Assembly: GCA_025936205.1 (NCBI GenBank)
Contig: JAICTU010000215.1
Location: 1-14,626 of the forward strand
Direction of reading: 5' to 3'
Length of the DNA: 14,626 nucleotides
From: Polyangiaceae bacterium
GTDB taxonomy: Bacteria > Myxococcota > Polyangia > Polyangiales > Polyangiaceae
Within the stretch, counting starts at the first letter, position 1, and each line of letters begins with the position of its first letter. Below the pieces are notes generated by a model. It made no database searches, was not told the origin of the DNA, and saw only the letters and a list, made by a program, of their open reading frames with translations. Both the position numbers and the translations under genes were made by a program. This document shows positions 14,358-14,626 of this stretch, one piece after another.

Positions 14358-14626
14358 CCGTGGCGGGCAGCTGGCTCTGTGTCTTTTCATTGCCTGCAAG
14401 TGTGCGAAGCCACAGGCAGAAATGCGAAGTTCAGGCGGCGGGTGATGCCGTACGGCCACGTTCGTCCGTGTTCCATTCCGACGCAGCGGGCAGGGCAGAG
14501 AGGGGTGCGGGAATCCTCACTACGTACTGTGGATTCCGGGCGCTAGACTCGTGTTGAGCACTTTTTGAAGGGGTTGCCCACCCCGCGCCATGCTCGGCGG
14601 CTGCGCCGCCTGCGCGTGGCGCCGCC

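Overview
The window is high-GC DNA with proteobacterial gene families. Proline/alanine-rich lipoproteins, a secreted pectin-active enzyme pair and envelope-glycan genes would fit a soil myxobacterium (Polyangia-like). That assignment is inference from protein style, not from a marker gene. No rRNA, tRNA, CRISPR array or insertion sequence was found.

There are ten intact genes, nine of them on the minus strand. Region 1 (152-7758, minus strand) is a compact block. In transcription order it encodes a DsbA-like lipoprotein with a cysteine-rich N-terminal part, a DUF89/ARMT1-like phosphatase coupled to it by a TGATG overlap, a multi-span GT-C-like membrane protein, a nucleotide-sugar epimerase/dehydratase, a DPM1-like family 2 glycosyltransferase, and a second GT-C-like membrane protein. 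The last four fit a route in which a nucleotide sugar is modified, moved to a polyprenyl-phosphate carrier on the cytoplasmic face, and used outside by GT-C enzymes.

Region 2 (7759-9066) holds an HPF/RaiA-type ribosome hibernation factor on the minus strand with a strong hairpin behind it. It also holds a previously easy-to-miss relic: the frameshifted C-terminal end of an aldo/keto reductase on the plus strand. The relic's stop codon shares a CTAG with the stop of the next gene.

Region 3 (9063-11646) is a divergent pair: a GH8 glycoside hydrolase (minus) and an Ada-type DNA alkylation repair protein/regulator (plus). Between them lies a nested inverted repeat followed, in the GH8 direction only, by seven T residues about 40 nt before the GH8 start. 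This looks like a leader terminator (attenuator).

Region 4 (11650-14626, minus strand) is a plant cell-wall pair: a CE8 pectinesterase lipoprotein with an Ig-like domain, then a secreted CBM9-like carbohydrate-binding protein. The pectinesterase may be made from a leaderless mRNA. The terminal 283 nt (14344-14626) contain no gene that can be supported.
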